In this document: positions 7,797-17,115 of the stretch, piece after piece | How positions within the stretch are numbered: position 1 is the first letter of the stretch | Layout of the letters: each line of letters opens with the position of its first letter | DNA from: Wenzhouxiangella limi | Lineage (GTDB): Bacteria > Pseudomonadota > Gammaproteobacteria > Xanthomonadales > Wenzhouxiangellaceae | Direction: 5' to 3' | DNA length: 64,000 nt | Assembly (NCBI RefSeq): GCF_010499265.1 | Contig: NZ_JAAGSC010000031.1 | Span: forward strand, 62,001 to 126,000 | Position numbers and translations under genes: made by a program | Notes under the pieces: model-generated | Told to the model about the DNA's origin: nothing | What the model saw: only the letters and a program-made list of their open reading frames with translations | Database searches by the model: none

Positions 7797-9032
7797 GTGA
7801 CGTCTTCGAATCCGGCGGCGGGGCTTCCGGCGGCGGGGCGCTTTGCGCTGGCGGCGGCGCTGGTTTCGAGCTTCGGGCAGACCTTTTTCATCGGGCTTTT
7901 CGGGGCCGATTTCCGGGCTGAGTTCGGGCTTGGCGAAGCCGGACTGGGCCTGCTCTACGGGGCGGCCACGCTGGTCAGCGGACTGCTGATGTTCTGGCTG
8001 GGCGCCATCGCCGATCACTGGCGGCTGGCGCGGGCGGCGATCCTGAGCACCGGGCTGCTGGCCGGCGGGGCGCTGGGCATCGCCCTGGCCGAAGAACTCT
8101 GGCACCTCGCGGTGGGATTGTTCCTGGTTCGCCTGGGCGGGCAGGGCCTGACCGGCCACCTGGCCGTGGTGGCCGCGGCGCGATACGCGCGTCGGCGACG
8201 CGGCCGCGCGGTGGCGATGGCTTCCTACGGCTTCATTCTCGGCGAGGCGGTTTTCCCGCTGTTGGTGGCTTCAGTGCTGGGCGTTCTGGCCTGGCACCAG
8301 GTCTGGCTGCTCGCGGCGCTGCTGGTCGTGGCGATCACCATGCCGGGCCTGTATCTGCTGGCCGCTAGGCTGCAATCGCCGGTTGCGGAGGATCATGATT
8401 CCGATTCGGGTTCGGGCAAGATTCTGGCGCGCCGGGAGTTGTTCATTCACGGCGGATTCCTGCGCGTGCTCGGCGTCGTGCTGGTGCCGCCGGTGCTGGT
8501 GACGGCGGTGTTTTTGCACCAGGGCACGCTGGGCGAGATCCAGGGCTGGCGGCTGGCGGAGGTGGCCCGGGGGTTCGTGCTGTTTGCCGCCATGCAGGGC
8601 CTGCTGGCTTTTGTCGGTGGTCGCCTGATCGACCGCTTCAGCGCTCGGGCTTTGCTGCGCTTCGCCTTGCTGCCGGCCGGTGTTGCCATGCTGGGTCTGG
8701 GCCTGCTGCCGTCGCAAGTGGCACTGTGGCTGCTGTTTGCCGGTCTGGGCATGACTGCCGGCCTTAACGGGGTGATCAGCGGCGCGGTCTGGGTGGAGCT
8801 GTTCGGGACTGCCCAGCTCGGTATGATCCGCGGCGTCTATGCCGCGCTGATGGTCGTCAGTACGGCGGTCGGTCCCGTGCTTTTGGGAGCATTGCTGGCC
8901 GTGGAGGTCTCGCTGCTGGTCCTCGGCGCCGGCTTTTTTGCCTACGCCATCGTCGTGCCGGCCCTGCTGGTGCCCGGCATCCGCGGCTTTGCCGAACCTG
9001 GTCAGAAAGGCGCTCCCGGGCCTTGCCGGTAA
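7797..9032 (+). CDS. Major facilitator superfamily transporter
   Basis: Integral inner-membrane transporter of 411 residues with about 12 hydrophobic helices and the MFS cytoplasmic loop signature between helices 2 and 3 (LGAIADHWRLARAAIL). A polar break near residues 196-210 (SPVAEDHDSDSGSG) marks the central loop. The substrate cannot be told from sequence. It starts at GTG 7797, 15 bp after hslR, and ends 6 bp from the convergent uup gene. Alternative: a permease-like protein without transport role is unlikely given the complete fold. Confidence 0.85.
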   Translation: MTSSNPAAGLPAAGRFALAAALVSSFGQTFFIGLFGADFRAEFGLGEAGLGLLYGAATLVSGLLMFWLGAIADHWRLARAAILSTGLLAGGALGIALAEELWHLAVGLFLVRLGGQGLTGHLAVVAAARYARRRRGRAVAMASYGFILGEAVFPLLVASVLGVLAWHQVWLLAALLVVAITMPGLYLLAARLQSPVAEDHDSDSGSGKILARRELFIHGGFLRVLGVVLVPPVLVTAVFLHQGTLGEIQGWRLAEVARGFVLFAAMQGLLAFVGGRLIDRFSARALLRFALLPAGVAMLGLGLLPSQVALWLLFAGLGMTAGLNGVISGAVWVELFGTAQLGMIRGVYAALMVVSTAVGPVLLGALLAVEVSLLVLGAGFFAYAIVVPALLVPGIRGFAEPGQKGAPGPCR

Positions 9033-9038
9033 GGGTGT

Positions 9039-10925
9039 TTAAAGCGCTGATTCGGCCTTGATTTTTTCCAGTTCTTCCCAGCGAGCGAAGGCGGCGTCCA
9101 GCTTATCCTGGAGTCGGTTCATCTCTTCGGCGGTACGAACCATCCGCTCCGGATCGTTGGCGTGCAGGCCCGGATCATTCATCTGTTCGGCCAGGCTGGC
9201 CAGGTCGGTCTCCAGGCGGTCGACGCGTTCCGGCAGTTCGGCCAGTTCCCGGGCAAGCTTGTAGCTGAGCTTGCCGCCGGCGGGCTTGGTCTTGCGCCTG
9301 GCCGGCGAACCTTCCGGGCGGGAGGTGTCTTGAGCGCGAGCCAGGGTGGCGGGGCGCTGTCGCAGCCAGTCGCTGTAGCCGCCGACGTACTCGCCGATGC
9401 GCCCGTCGCCTTCCAGGACGAGGGTGCTGGTAATTACCCGGTCGAGAAAGTCGCGGTCGTGGCTGACCAGCAACAGCGTGCCCGGATAGGTAGCCAGGCG
9501 TTCTTCAAGCAGCTCCAGCGTTTCGGTATCGAGATCGTTGGTGGGCTCGTCCATGACCAGCAGATTGGAAGGCCGGGCAAACAGCCGCGCCAGCAGCAGG
9601 CGATTGCGCTCACCGCCGGACAGGCGCGAAATCGGCGCTCGCGCCCGTTCAGGCGTAAACAGGAAGTCCTGCAGATAGCCGATGATGTGGCGGGCCTTGC
9701 CGTTGATCTCGACGAAATCGCGTCCTTCGGCCACGTTGTCGGCCGCGCTCCAATCGTCGCGAAGCACCGCTCTTTGCTGGTCGAAGTAGGCAATTTCCAG
9801 ACCGGTGCCGAGGGTGACCGTACCCTTGTCCGGCGGAATCCGGCCCAGCAGCAGGCCAATCAGGGTGGACTTGCCGCTGCCGTTGGGACCGATCAGGCCG
9901 ACCCGGTCACCGCGCAGGATGGTCGTGGAGAAGTCGCGGGCGATGACCTGATCATCCCAGGCGAAATGAAGATCTTCGACCCGGATGACTTTCTTGCCCG
10001 AGGGTGCGGCCAGGCCGGTCTCCAGGCTGACCGTGCCCGTTCGTTCGCGCCGCGCCGCGCGTTCTGCGCGCATCCGCTCCAGCGCCCGAACGCGTCCCTC
10101 GTTGCGGGTGCGCCGGGCCTTGATGCCCTGACGAATCCAGGTTTCCTCCTCCGACAAGCGGCGATCGAACTGCTGCTGCTCGAGTTCTTCGGCGTGGGCC
10201 CGTTCGGCCAAGCGGCGCAGGTAATTGTTCCAGTCACCCGGCCAGGACGTCAGCTGGCCGCGATCGAGTTCGATGATGCGGGTGGCCAGGTTTTTCAGAA
10301 AGCGCCGGTCGTGGGTCACGAACACAAGCGCCGCGTCGAGCTGCAGCAGCAGGTTCTCCAGCCATTCGATGGCTTCGATGTCGAGGTGGTTGGTCGGCTC
10401 ATCGAGCAGCAGCAAATCGGGCTCGACGACCAGCGCCTGGCCGAGTAGGACGCGGCGCTTCATGCCGCCGGAGAGCTGATCAAAAGGCTGATCGCCGTCC
10501 AGGTCGAGCTGGCCGAGTACGCGCTCGACCCGGGCATCCAGGTCCCAGCCGCCGCCGGCTTCGATTCTTGACTGCAGATCAGCCATCTTTTCCGGGTCGT
10601 ACTCGGCCTGGCTGGCCTGGTGAAAATCGGCGATCAGGGCACCGAGCTCGCCCAGTCCGGCGGCGACCTGCTCGAACACCGAACCCCGGGCACCGGAGGG
10701 GACTTCCTGCTGCAGGCGCGCCATGCGCAGGCCGGGCGCAAACTCGATGCGGCCCCCGTCAGGCTGCAGGGCACCGGTGATCAGGCGTAGCAAGGTTGAT
10801 TTTCCTGCGCCGTTGCGGCCGACCAGGGCGATACGCTCGCCGCGCTCGATGTCCAGATTGACCCCGTCGAGCAGCAGCGGGCCGCCGATGCTGAACTCGA
10901 CACCTTTCAGGGAAATCAGCGACAT
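9039..10925 (-). CDS. uup: ABC-F family ATPase Uup
   Basis: Soluble tandem-ATPase protein of the ABC-F group, acting at the ribosome or on branched DNA, not in transport; E. coli uup mutants raise precise transposon excision. Two complete nucleotide-binding domains are seen: Walker A GRNGAGKST and signature LSGGMKRR in the first, GPNGSGKST and LSGGERNR in the second, each with a Walker B LLLDEPTN/LVMDEPTN. The charged inter-domain linker (about residues 240-300) is present, and the C-terminal coiled coil typical of Uup (about residues 555-628, ELAELPERVDRLETDLASL) separates it from the shorter EttA. Length of 628 is normal. Confidence 0.93.
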   Translation of the reverse strand: MSLISLKGVEFSIGGPLLLDGVNLDIERGERIALVGRNGAGKSTLLRLITGALQPDGGRIEFAPGLRMARLQQEVPSGARGSVFEQVAAGLGELGALIADFHQASQAEYDPEKMADLQSRIEAGGGWDLDARVERVLGQLDLDGDQPFDQLSGGMKRRVLLGQALVVEPDLLLLDEPTNHLDIEAIEWLENLLLQLDAALVFVTHDRRFLKNLATRIIELDRGQLTSWPGDWNNYLRRLAERAHAEELEQQQFDRRLSEEETWIRQGIKARRTRNEGRVRALERMRAERAARRERTGTVSLETGLAAPSGKKVIRVEDLHFAWDDQVIARDFSTTILRGDRVGLIGPNGSGKSTLIGLLLGRIPPDKGTVTLGTGLEIAYFDQQRAVLRDDWSAADNVAEGRDFVEINGKARHIIGYLQDFLFTPERARAPISRLSGGERNRLLLARLFARPSNLLVMDEPTNDLDTETLELLEERLATYPGTLLLVSHDRDFLDRVITSTLVLEGDGRIGEYVGGYSDWLRQRPATLARAQDTSRPEGSPARRKTKPAGGKLSYKLARELAELPERVDRLETDLASLAEQMNDPGLHANDPERMVRTAEEMNRLQDKLDAAFARWEELEKIKAESAL

Positions 10926-11064
10926 GCTTGGGCGAACTCAGGCGATGATGAAGGCTCGATGGTAGCGGAAACCGGCACGATCGCGGTGCCCGCTTATAGT
11001 CGTGGCGGCCGATGGGGTATGCTTTTCCGGTCTGACCGATCCCGAATCCGGGCCGCGAGGCGGT

Positions 11065-12534
11065 TTGAAAAACGACCCAAGTGATGCGCTGGACTGGTGC
11101 TACCGCAGTGATTTCTGCGACGAGCTGATTGGCCCGCGTGGCGGCCCGCGGGTTGCTGCAAGAAGGGTCTGGAAATATCTGCGGAGCCTGGATCGGCACG
11201 AACTGGTGGAGCGCCGGGAGGCCTGCGAAATCGCCGCGCTGGTCGCCGGCATCACGTTCCGCGTCTACCACGACGAAGGCAGCGCCGACCGGGCCATGCC
11301 CTTTGATCTCATACCGCGGATCATTTCGCTACGCGAGTGGGAGCGCACCCGGGCGGGTCTGGAGCAGCGGGTGACGGCGCTCAATCTGTTCATCGATGAT
11401 CTTTATGGTGATCAGAAAATCGTAGCCGACGGCGTCTTTCCTGCCGACGTCCTGGCCGGTTCGGTCAATTTCCGCGAGCAGTGTCGCGGTGTGCGACCGC
11501 GCTACGGCGTGTGGGCGCACATCTGCGGCAGCGACCTGGTGCGCGATGCCGACGGGACTTTATACGTGCTCGAAGACAACCTGCGCGTGCCGTCCGGGGT
11601 GTCCTACATGCTCGAAAACCGCCAGGTGATGAAAAAAGTCTTTCCCGAGCTGTTCGAAGACATCGACATCCTGCCGGTCGACGATTACCCGGCTCGCCTG
11701 TTCGACACCCTGGCCAGCCTGTCTCCGCGTCCGGCCGATTACCCGGTCGTCGTCGTGCTCACGCCGGGGATGTTCAATTCGGCCTATTTCGAGCACGCCT
11801 GGCTGGCCCAGCAGATGGGCGTGGAACTGGTCGAGGGGCGCGACCTGATCGTCGATGATCACGACTGCGTGTTCATGCGGACCATCCACGGGTTCGAACA
11901 GGTCGACGTCATCTATCGCCGCATCGATGATGCCTTCCTCGATCCGGATGCCTTTCGCGAGGATTCTCTGCTCGGTGTAAAAGGCCTGATGCGGGCCTGG
12001 CGAGCCGGCAGGGTCGGCCTGGCCAATGCGCCGGGGGCGGGCGTGGCCGACGACAAGGTGGTCTATTCCTACGTCCCCGACATCATTCGCTATTACCTGG
12101 ACCAGGATCCGCTGGTACCCAACGTGCCGACCTGGCGCTGCAGCATCCGCAGCGAGCTCGATCACGTACTCGCCAATATCGATCAGCTGGTGGTCAAGCC
12201 GGCCAACGAGTCCGGCGGCTACGGCATGCTGATCGGCCCGCACGCCACCCGGAAAGAACGAGACCGGTTCAAGAAGCTGATCAAGGCCGATCCGCGCAAT
12301 TACATCGCCCAGCCCACCCTGGCCATTTCCACCTGTCCCACCCTGGTCGGCGCGCAGGTCGCCCCGCGCCACGTCGACCTGCGGCCGTTCATCCTGTCCG
12401 GCGACCAGCAGTACGTCACCACCGGCGGCCTGACCCGGGTCGCCATGCGGGCCGGATCGCTGGTGGTCAATTCCTCCCAGGGGGGCGGCAGCAAGGACAC
12501 CTGGATTGTCGATACCAACGGGGAGGCCGGCTGA
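11065..12534 (+). CDS. Circularly permuted ATP-grasp protein (COG2308), Anbu-locus type
   Basis: Member of the circularly permuted ATP-grasp type 2 family (DUF404/DUF407), presumed to form peptide-type amide bonds; substrate unknown. Recognised from GVRPRYGVWAHICGSDLVR, LYVLEDNLRVPSGVSYMLENR, VVLTPGMFNSAYFEHAWLAQ, VVKPANESGGYGML and RHVDLRPFILSG near the end. Together with alpha-E proteins and Anbu it forms a known conserved neighbourhood. The start is uncertain: TTG 11065 (489 aa) has a close GAGG at 11057-11060, whereas GTG 11002 (510 aa) has no visible ribosome-binding site and lies beside a TATAGT -10-like motif. It overlaps the next gene by one base (TGATG). Confidence 0.9.
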   Translation: MKNDPSDALDWCYRSDFCDELIGPRGGPRVAARRVWKYLRSLDRHELVERREACEIAALVAGITFRVYHDEGSADRAMPFDLIPRIISLREWERTRAGLEQRVTALNLFIDDLYGDQKIVADGVFPADVLAGSVNFREQCRGVRPRYGVWAHICGSDLVRDADGTLYVLEDNLRVPSGVSYMLENRQVMKKVFPELFEDIDILPVDDYPARLFDTLASLSPRPADYPVVVVLTPGMFNSAYFEHAWLAQQMGVELVEGRDLIVDDHDCVFMRTIHGFEQVDVIYRRIDDAFLDPDAFREDSLLGVKGLMRAWRAGRVGLANAPGAGVADDKVVYSYVPDIIRYYLDQDPLVPNVPTWRCSIRSELDHVLANIDQLVVKPANESGGYGMLIGPHATRKERDRFKKLIKADPRNYIAQPTLAISTCPTLVGAQVAPRHVDLRPFILSGDQQYVTTGGLTRVAMRAGSLVVNSSQGGGSKDTWIVDTNGEAG

Positions 12535-13490
12535 TGCTTTCGCGCGTGGCTGAAAACCTTTACTGGTACGGGCGCTATCTGGAACGGGCCGAGGACCTGG
12601 GCCGGATGGTCAACGTCAACGCCCACCTGATGCTGGACCTGCCCGGGCGCCTGGCGCCGGGCTGGGCGCCGCTGGTTCGAATCACCGGCAGCCAGGCCTT
12701 GTTCGACGAGCTCCATGACGTGGCCGAAGAACGCCAGGTGGTGCGCTTTTTGCTTGCCGAGCCCCGACACGGCGGCTCCGTGCTTTCCTGCCTGGGCCAG
12801 GCGCGCGAAAACCTTCAGGCCGCTCGCGATCTGGTGCCCAGGGAAGTCTGGGAACAGACCAACGATCTGTACCTGGCCGCACGCGAGCGACTGGCGGGTC
12901 CGCTCGGCAAGCGCGCGCGCCATGAATTCATTGTTTCCGTGATCCGTCGGTGCCAGCAGCTGATCGGCATGCTGGCCGACACCATGAGCCATGACCATGC
13001 CTGGGACTTTATCCTGCTCGGTCGTTACCACGAGCGGGCTGATATGACCACGCGCATTCTGGATGTACGTTCCGCCCATCTGCTGCGCGGGGTCGAAGAC
13101 ATCCAGCCCTTCGACCAGCTCCAGTGGATGAGCGTGCTGAAATCGCTGACCGCCTACCAGATGTATCGTCGGCACGTGCGGCTGCGGGTCAACGGTCCGG
13201 ACGTGTTGCGCTTTCTGCTCGGCAATCCGATGTTTCCGCGCTCGGTCTCTTTCTGCCTGGAAGCGGTGGCCGAGCGCCTTCACGGATTACCCGATCACGA
13301 AGCGGCCCTGGTCGCCGTGGGTCGGGCGCAACGCATGATCGACCAGGCTGATCTGGAGAGACTGGTCGACGGCGGTCTGAGCGCCTTCGTCGATCGCCTT
13401 CAGCTCGAGCTGATCGGCATCGGGGATCGAATCACCGTGACCTGGTTTCGGACCGCGCCGACCGCTGCACCGGTATCCGGTAACGCCTGA
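12534..13490 (+). CDS. Alpha-E domain protein (DUF403, COG2307)
   Basis: All-helical protein of the alpha-E family, 318 residues, beginning MLSRVAENLYWYGRYLERAED, the family hallmark. The internal repeats RYHERADMTTRILDV (about residues 163-177) and the Tyr/Arg-rich helices are typical. Function is unknown; the family nearly always accompanies the circularly permuted ATP-grasp protein. The start codon overlaps the stop of that gene (TGATG), so the two are translationally coupled. The stop codon is 31 bp from the end of the convergent Anbu gene. Confidence 0.92.
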   Translation: MLSRVAENLYWYGRYLERAEDLGRMVNVNAHLMLDLPGRLAPGWAPLVRITGSQALFDELHDVAEERQVVRFLLAEPRHGGSVLSCLGQARENLQAARDLVPREVWEQTNDLYLAARERLAGPLGKRARHEFIVSVIRRCQQLIGMLADTMSHDHAWDFILLGRYHERADMTTRILDVRSAHLLRGVEDIQPFDQLQWMSVLKSLTAYQMYRRHVRLRVNGPDVLRFLLGNPMFPRSVSFCLEAVAERLHGLPDHEAALVAVGRAQRMIDQADLERLVDGGLSAFVDRLQLELIGIGDRITVTWFRTAPTAAPVSGNA

Positions 13491-13521
13491 GCTTGCTCGG
13501 CGCAGGGCCGGGACCGCGCTG

Positions 13522-14265
13522 TCAGCCGGACTGCCATCCCTGCGGATCCGGCAGTTCGAGGAAGGCCTCGCGCAGCTGGTCGTTCCAGCGCTCGGCCAGA
13601 ATCTGCAGGTACGGATCCTGCTCGCCGAGCTTGAGTCGGTGGGTGATCTGATGGGCGCCGTCGGGACAAATTGCCACTTCGATCGGCGGGCCGACCGAGA
13701 GGTTGGAGCGCATGGCGGCATCCATCGACACCAGCGCCAGGCGCGCGCCCAGCTCGAGCGAGAGTTCTCCGTCGGCCAGGCGCGAGAGGATGGGCTTGCC
13801 GTACTTGGTTTCGCCGATCTGCAGGAAAGGCTTCTGGCGCGAGGCCATGATGTGGTTGCCCTGGGGATAGATCAGGAAGATGTCGTGGGCCCCGTCACCA
13901 ACCTGGCCGCCCAGCAGGAAGCTGGCTTCCGGGTTGAAGCTGCTGGCCTGATCAGGCTCCGGGGCGATGCTGTTTTGCACCTGGCGGTTGATCTCTCCGA
14001 TGTAGCCAGCGATTTCGTCGAGGTGTTCGAAGGTATCGAGGTTGCGTTCGGCCTGCGGGTTTTGCAGGTCCCGGTTGATCTGGCTGCGCACGGCCTGGGA
14101 GGTCGCGAGGTTGCCGGACGAGAGCAGTACCACCACCCGGTCGGGCCGGGTCCGGAACGTGTGCATCTTGGAGTAGACGCTGATGTCGTCGACGCTGGCG
14201 CTTGTTCGGGAATCCGAAGCCAGCACCAGGCCGGAGGTCAGTCTCAGGCCGAGACAATAGGTCAT
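13522..14265 (-). CDS. Anbu proteasome-type peptidase (COG3484)
   Basis: Ancestral-beta-subunit protein, a self-assembling proteasome-like Ntn hydrolase found in Proteobacteria. ATG 14265 must be the start because residue 2 is Thr (MTYCLGLRLTSGLVLASDSR), and Ntn activity needs that Thr at the mature N-terminus; the 12-residue upstream extension would block it. Lys33-equivalent and the SGNLATSQ and SMDAAMRSNLSVGPP segments match the family. Length is 247. It is convergent with the ATP-grasp/alpha-E pair. In the canonical locus all genes are on one strand and include a transglutaminase-like protein, which is absent here. Confidence 0.93.
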   Translation of the reverse strand: MTYCLGLRLTSGLVLASDSRTSASVDDISVYSKMHTFRTRPDRVVVLLSSGNLATSQAVRSQINRDLQNPQAERNLDTFEHLDEIAGYIGEINRQVQNSIAPEPDQASSFNPEASFLLGGQVGDGAHDIFLIYPQGNHIMASRQKPFLQIGETKYGKPILSRLADGELSLELGARLALVSMDAAMRSNLSVGPPIEVAICPDGAHQITHRLKLGEQDPYLQILAERWNDQLREAFLELPDPQGWQSG

Positions 14266-14367
14266 GAACGGGCGGTCATCGCAGGGATCGCAAGCCGCCA
14301 AGGATAGCAGACCGGACCGCCGACACGCGGGGCCCGGTACAGCTGATTCAGGCTGACACGCGCCGGC

Positions 14368-14832
14368 TTACTCGGCGACCGCGCCCTCGGACTTTTCGTC
14401 CTCGCTCGCCTCCCGGACGTCCTTGACGGCGACCTTGAAGTTCAGGACCTGGCCGGCCAGCATGTGGTTGCCGTCGACCTTGACGGTGTCTTCGCCCACT
14501 TCCCGAACCGTCACCGTCATCGGGCCGGCCGACGACTCGGCCCGGAAGCTCATGCCAGGTTCGACCTTGTCCATGCCGTCGAAGGCCGACTTGGGCACAT
14601 CCTGAACCAGTTCCTCGCGGTAGGGGCCGTAGGCTTCCTCGGGCTCCACGCTGACGGCCAGTTCATCGCCCTCGGTCTTGCCTTCGATGGCCTTTTCCAG
14701 GCCCGGAATGATGTTGCCATGCCCGTGCAGGTAGACCAGCGGCTCGCGTCCTTCGGACGTGTCGATGATCTGCCCGTCGGCACCGGTGAGGGTGTAGTCG
14801 ATGCTGACGACGGTGTTCGGTTTGATTTCCAT
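14368..14832 (-). CDS. FKBP-type peptidyl-prolyl isomerase, SlyD-like
   Basis: Cytoplasmic prolyl isomerase and chaperone of the SlyD/SlpA branch, 154 residues. The FKBP core (VVSIDYTLTGADGQIIDTS, PLVYLHGHGNIIPGLEKAIEG) is interrupted by the insert-in-flap chaperone domain (EEAYGPYREELVQDVPKSAF through GNHMLAGQVLNFKV), which defines SlyD proteins. The metal-binding His/Cys tail of E. coli SlyD is missing; the tail is acidic instead (EASEDEKSEGAVAE). ATG 14832 has GGAAG upstream and matches family starts. It lies 83 bp downstream of the RuBisCO-like gene on the same strand. Confidence 0.9.
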   Translation of the reverse strand: MEIKPNTVVSIDYTLTGADGQIIDTSEGREPLVYLHGHGNIIPGLEKAIEGKTEGDELAVSVEPEEAYGPYREELVQDVPKSAFDGMDKVEPGMSFRAESSAGPMTVTVREVGEDTVKVDGNHMLAGQVLNFKVAVKDVREASEDEKSEGAVAE

Positions 14833-14915
14833 GTTGCTTCCAGATTTGAGTCGAACACTCAGGGTAACATGCCGCCTTTTTTCGGGCGTCCTGGCCGGGC
14901 CTTCCGGCACGCTTT

Positions 14916-16022
14916 TCAGCAAGCCTGCAGGGCCGCCACCGTAGCCGCGACATCGGCCTGAATCCGGTCGTGGCGCGCGATCAGGTCGCCGCCGACGAGG
15001 ATGGCGCAGTCCGGTCCCTGTGCTCGCGCGGTGGCGACGGCCTGTTCCAGCGTTTTGCCGCCGCCGGTGCAGGGCAGGGTGGCCTTGAGCGACCCCAGCG
15101 GTCCGGCCAGCGCCCGGCAGGTGGCGGTTTCGTCATCGGCGTGACCGGAACGAATGCGGCCCCCGCGGCCGGGAAAGATGCTGATATCGGCACCGGCAAC
15201 CCGCAGCAGCGTGCCCAGCAGCACCGCGCTGGCGATGCCGGTGGCCTCGGGTTCGGTGAAGGCACCGGCCATGGCCGGGTGGGAAAGCCACATCAGTTCG
15301 CGTTCCCGCGCGGCGGCCGCGGCCGTCTCCAGCCCCATGACCCAGGTACACAGCACCACGCCGCCCAGACCTGAGTCCCTGACGAAGTCGAGCTGCCGTT
15401 CGAGGTGGCTGCCGCTGCCGGCCACGTGCGGCAGGTACAGGCAGCGGCGTCCGGTCTCTTCGGCGGCCTTTTCGACGGCTGCAGCACACGCGCCGACCCG
15501 CTGCCGGAAAGCCGGGAGCTCGTCTTCGACCAGGTTCTGGTCGTCCTTGATCAGGTCGCCGCCACCGCGCGCGAACGCCAGCGCCAGATCGGCCAGCACC
15601 GACGGCGCGCTGCCGCGCGGCTTGAGCACGGTCATCAGCAGGGCGCGGTCGGGCACCCCGGTCCAACAGCGGATATCCGGCAGACCGCCGATGGGGCCGG
15701 GGAAGCGGGCGAGCAGGCTCTCGGGCAGCTTCAGCCCGGTCAGGCGGATGCGCGGGTAGAACGAGACGTTGCCGTAGAGCAGGTGCAGCAGCTGCCCGGC
15801 CTGGCCGCTGGCCAGCTCGACGGGATAGCCGATCTCCAGAGCCCAGCGATTTTCGGCGAGCGGAGTCACGTCCAGCACCCGGCCGAGCAGGCGCTCGGCG
15901 ATGGCTTCGGGAATCAGCGCCCGGGTCAGCTCCAGGCTTTGCTCGCGGGCGATGTTCTCGGCCAGTGTTTCCGGATTCCGTTCCGGTGAAGTGGCCTGGT
16001 AGACGGCTCTGATCAGCTCCAA
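14916..16022 (-). CDS. RuBisCO-like protein (form IV-type large-chain homologue)
   Basis: The 368-residue protein has the RuBisCO large-chain fold: an N-terminal alpha/beta domain (ELIRAVYQA, EIGYPVELASGQAGQLLHLLYGNV) and a TIM-barrel with K134 (VLKPRG), K159-D160-D161 (LIKDD), H248 and a phosphate-loop-like FPGRGGRI (283-290). The carbamylated-lysine position and one metal aspartate are kept, but the second metal ligand (Glu204 of RuBisCO) is Gln162, and the loop-6 lysine is missing. CO2 fixation is therefore unlikely; form IV members act in methionine-salvage or other enolisation reactions. The start is TTG 16022, with a GGAGA at correct spacing; the frame runs on upstream only as a shadow of trpS. 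No other salvage genes are adjacent. Confidence 0.85.
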   Translation of the reverse strand: MELIRAVYQATSPERNPETLAENIAREQSLELTRALIPEAIAERLLGRVLDVTPLAENRWALEIGYPVELASGQAGQLLHLLYGNVSFYPRIRLTGLKLPESLLARFPGPIGGLPDIRCWTGVPDRALLMTVLKPRGSAPSVLADLALAFARGGGDLIKDDQNLVEDELPAFRQRVGACAAAVEKAAEETGRRCLYLPHVAGSGSHLERQLDFVRDSGLGGVVLCTWVMGLETAAAAARERELMWLSHPAMAGAFTEPEATGIASAVLLGTLLRVAGADISIFPGRGGRIRSGHADDETATCRALAGPLGSLKATLPCTGGGKTLEQAVATARAQGPDCAILVGGDLIARHDRIQADVAATVAALQAC

Positions 16023-16091
16023 GCCGGGGTCTCCAATGCGTCGTGAAGGTCTACAATAACGTCTTTCCGTGACCCGATCGGATCCGCCACG

Positions 16092-17105
16092 ATGATGACC
16101 ACCAGACAGCGCGTTCTCACCGGCATCACGACCACCGGCACGCCTCATCTGGGCAACTATGTCGGTGCGATTGAGCCGGCGATTGCCGCCAGCCGCGATG
16201 AGGCTACCGAGTCGTTCTATTTCCTGGCCGACTACCATGCGCTGGTCAAGTGCGAGGATCCGGAACGGGTTCAGCGCTCGACCCTGGAAATTGCCGCGAC
16301 CTGGCTGGCGCTGGGCCTGGACACCGGGCGCGCGGTGTTCTACCGCCAGTCCGACGTCCCCGAAATCCCCGAGTTGACCTGGCTGCTGTCCTGCGTGACC
16401 GCCAAGGGGCTGATGAACCGTGCCCATGCCTACAAGGCGGCCGTCGACGACAATCGCGATGCCGGCGAGGAGCCCGATCAGGGCATCACCATGGGCCTGT
16501 TTTCCTACCCTGTGCTGATGGCCGCCGACATTCTGATGTTCAACGCCCATCGCGTGCCGGTCGGCAAGGATCAGATCCAGCACCTGGAAATGGCACGCGA
16601 TATTGCCCAGCGCTTCAATCATCGCTACGGCGAGCATTTCGTCGCACCCGAAGCGATCATCGATGAGCACGTGGCGACCCTGCCGGGCACCGACGGGCGC
16701 AAGATGTCGAAAAGCTACGACAACATCATTCCGCTGTGGCTGCCCGAGAAAAAACTGCGCAAAGCGATCATGAAGATCAAGACCAACTCGCTCGAGCCGG
16801 GCGAGCCCAAGGATCCGGACACCGCTTCGGTCTATGCCATCTATGCCGCTTTCGCCGGCCCGGAGCAGCGCCAGGCCATGCGCGCGGCGTTCGCCGATGG
16901 GATCGCCTGGGGTGAGGTCAAGCAGCAGTTGTTCGAGCTGGTCAATGCCCAGCTGGCCGCCCCTCGGGAACGTTACGAGGCGCTGATGGCCGATCCCGCC
17001 CGGGTCGAGGATGAACTCCGGCGCGGGGCGAAGAAGGCGCGTGCAATCAGCCGGCCGCTGATGGACCGGTTGCGCGCGGCGGTCGGCATTCGCGCGCTGG
17101 GCTGA
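16092..17105 (+). CDS. trpS: Tryptophan--tRNA ligase
   Basis: Class I aminoacyl-tRNA synthetase charging tRNA-Trp. The 337-residue protein shows the HIGH-type motif as [10 protein letters not shown] (residues 17-26) and a canonical KMSKS loop ([10 protein letters not shown]), with the Trp-binding region [19 protein letters not shown] and [17 protein letters not shown]. Length fits the bacterial enzyme. Two consecutive ATG codons at 16092 and 16095 are possible starts. It is divergent from the RuBisCO-like gene across 69 bp, and the FAH-family gene follows after 10 bp. Confidence 0.97.
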   Translation: MMTTRQRVLTGITTTGTPHLGNYVGAIEPAIAASRDEATESFYFLADYHALVKCEDPERVQRSTLEIAATWLALGLDTGRAVFYRQSDVPEIPELTWLLSCVTAKGLMNRAHAYKAAVDDNRDAGEEPDQGITMGLFSYPVLMAADILMFNAHRVPVGKDQIQHLEMARDIAQRFNHRYGEHFVAPEAIIDEHVATLPGTDGRKMSKSYDNIIPLWLPEKKLRKAIMKIKTNSLEPGEPKDPDTASVYAIYAAFAGPEQRQAMRAAFADGIAWGEVKQQLFELVNAQLAAPRERYEALMADPARVEDELRRGAKKARAISRPLMDRLRAAVGIRALG

Positions 17106-17115
17106 GGGGCGGTCG

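Noticed and set aside
13491-13521. A hidden transglutaminase gene between alpha-E and Anbu
   Set aside because: The gap is only 31 bp and neither strand of the neighbouring region contains another reading frame of the right type.
16023-16670. N-terminal extension of the RuBisCO-like frame by 216 codons
   Set aside because: It lies antisense to trpS and is not RuBisCO-like. TTG 16022 with a proper ribosome-binding site gives the expected N-terminus.
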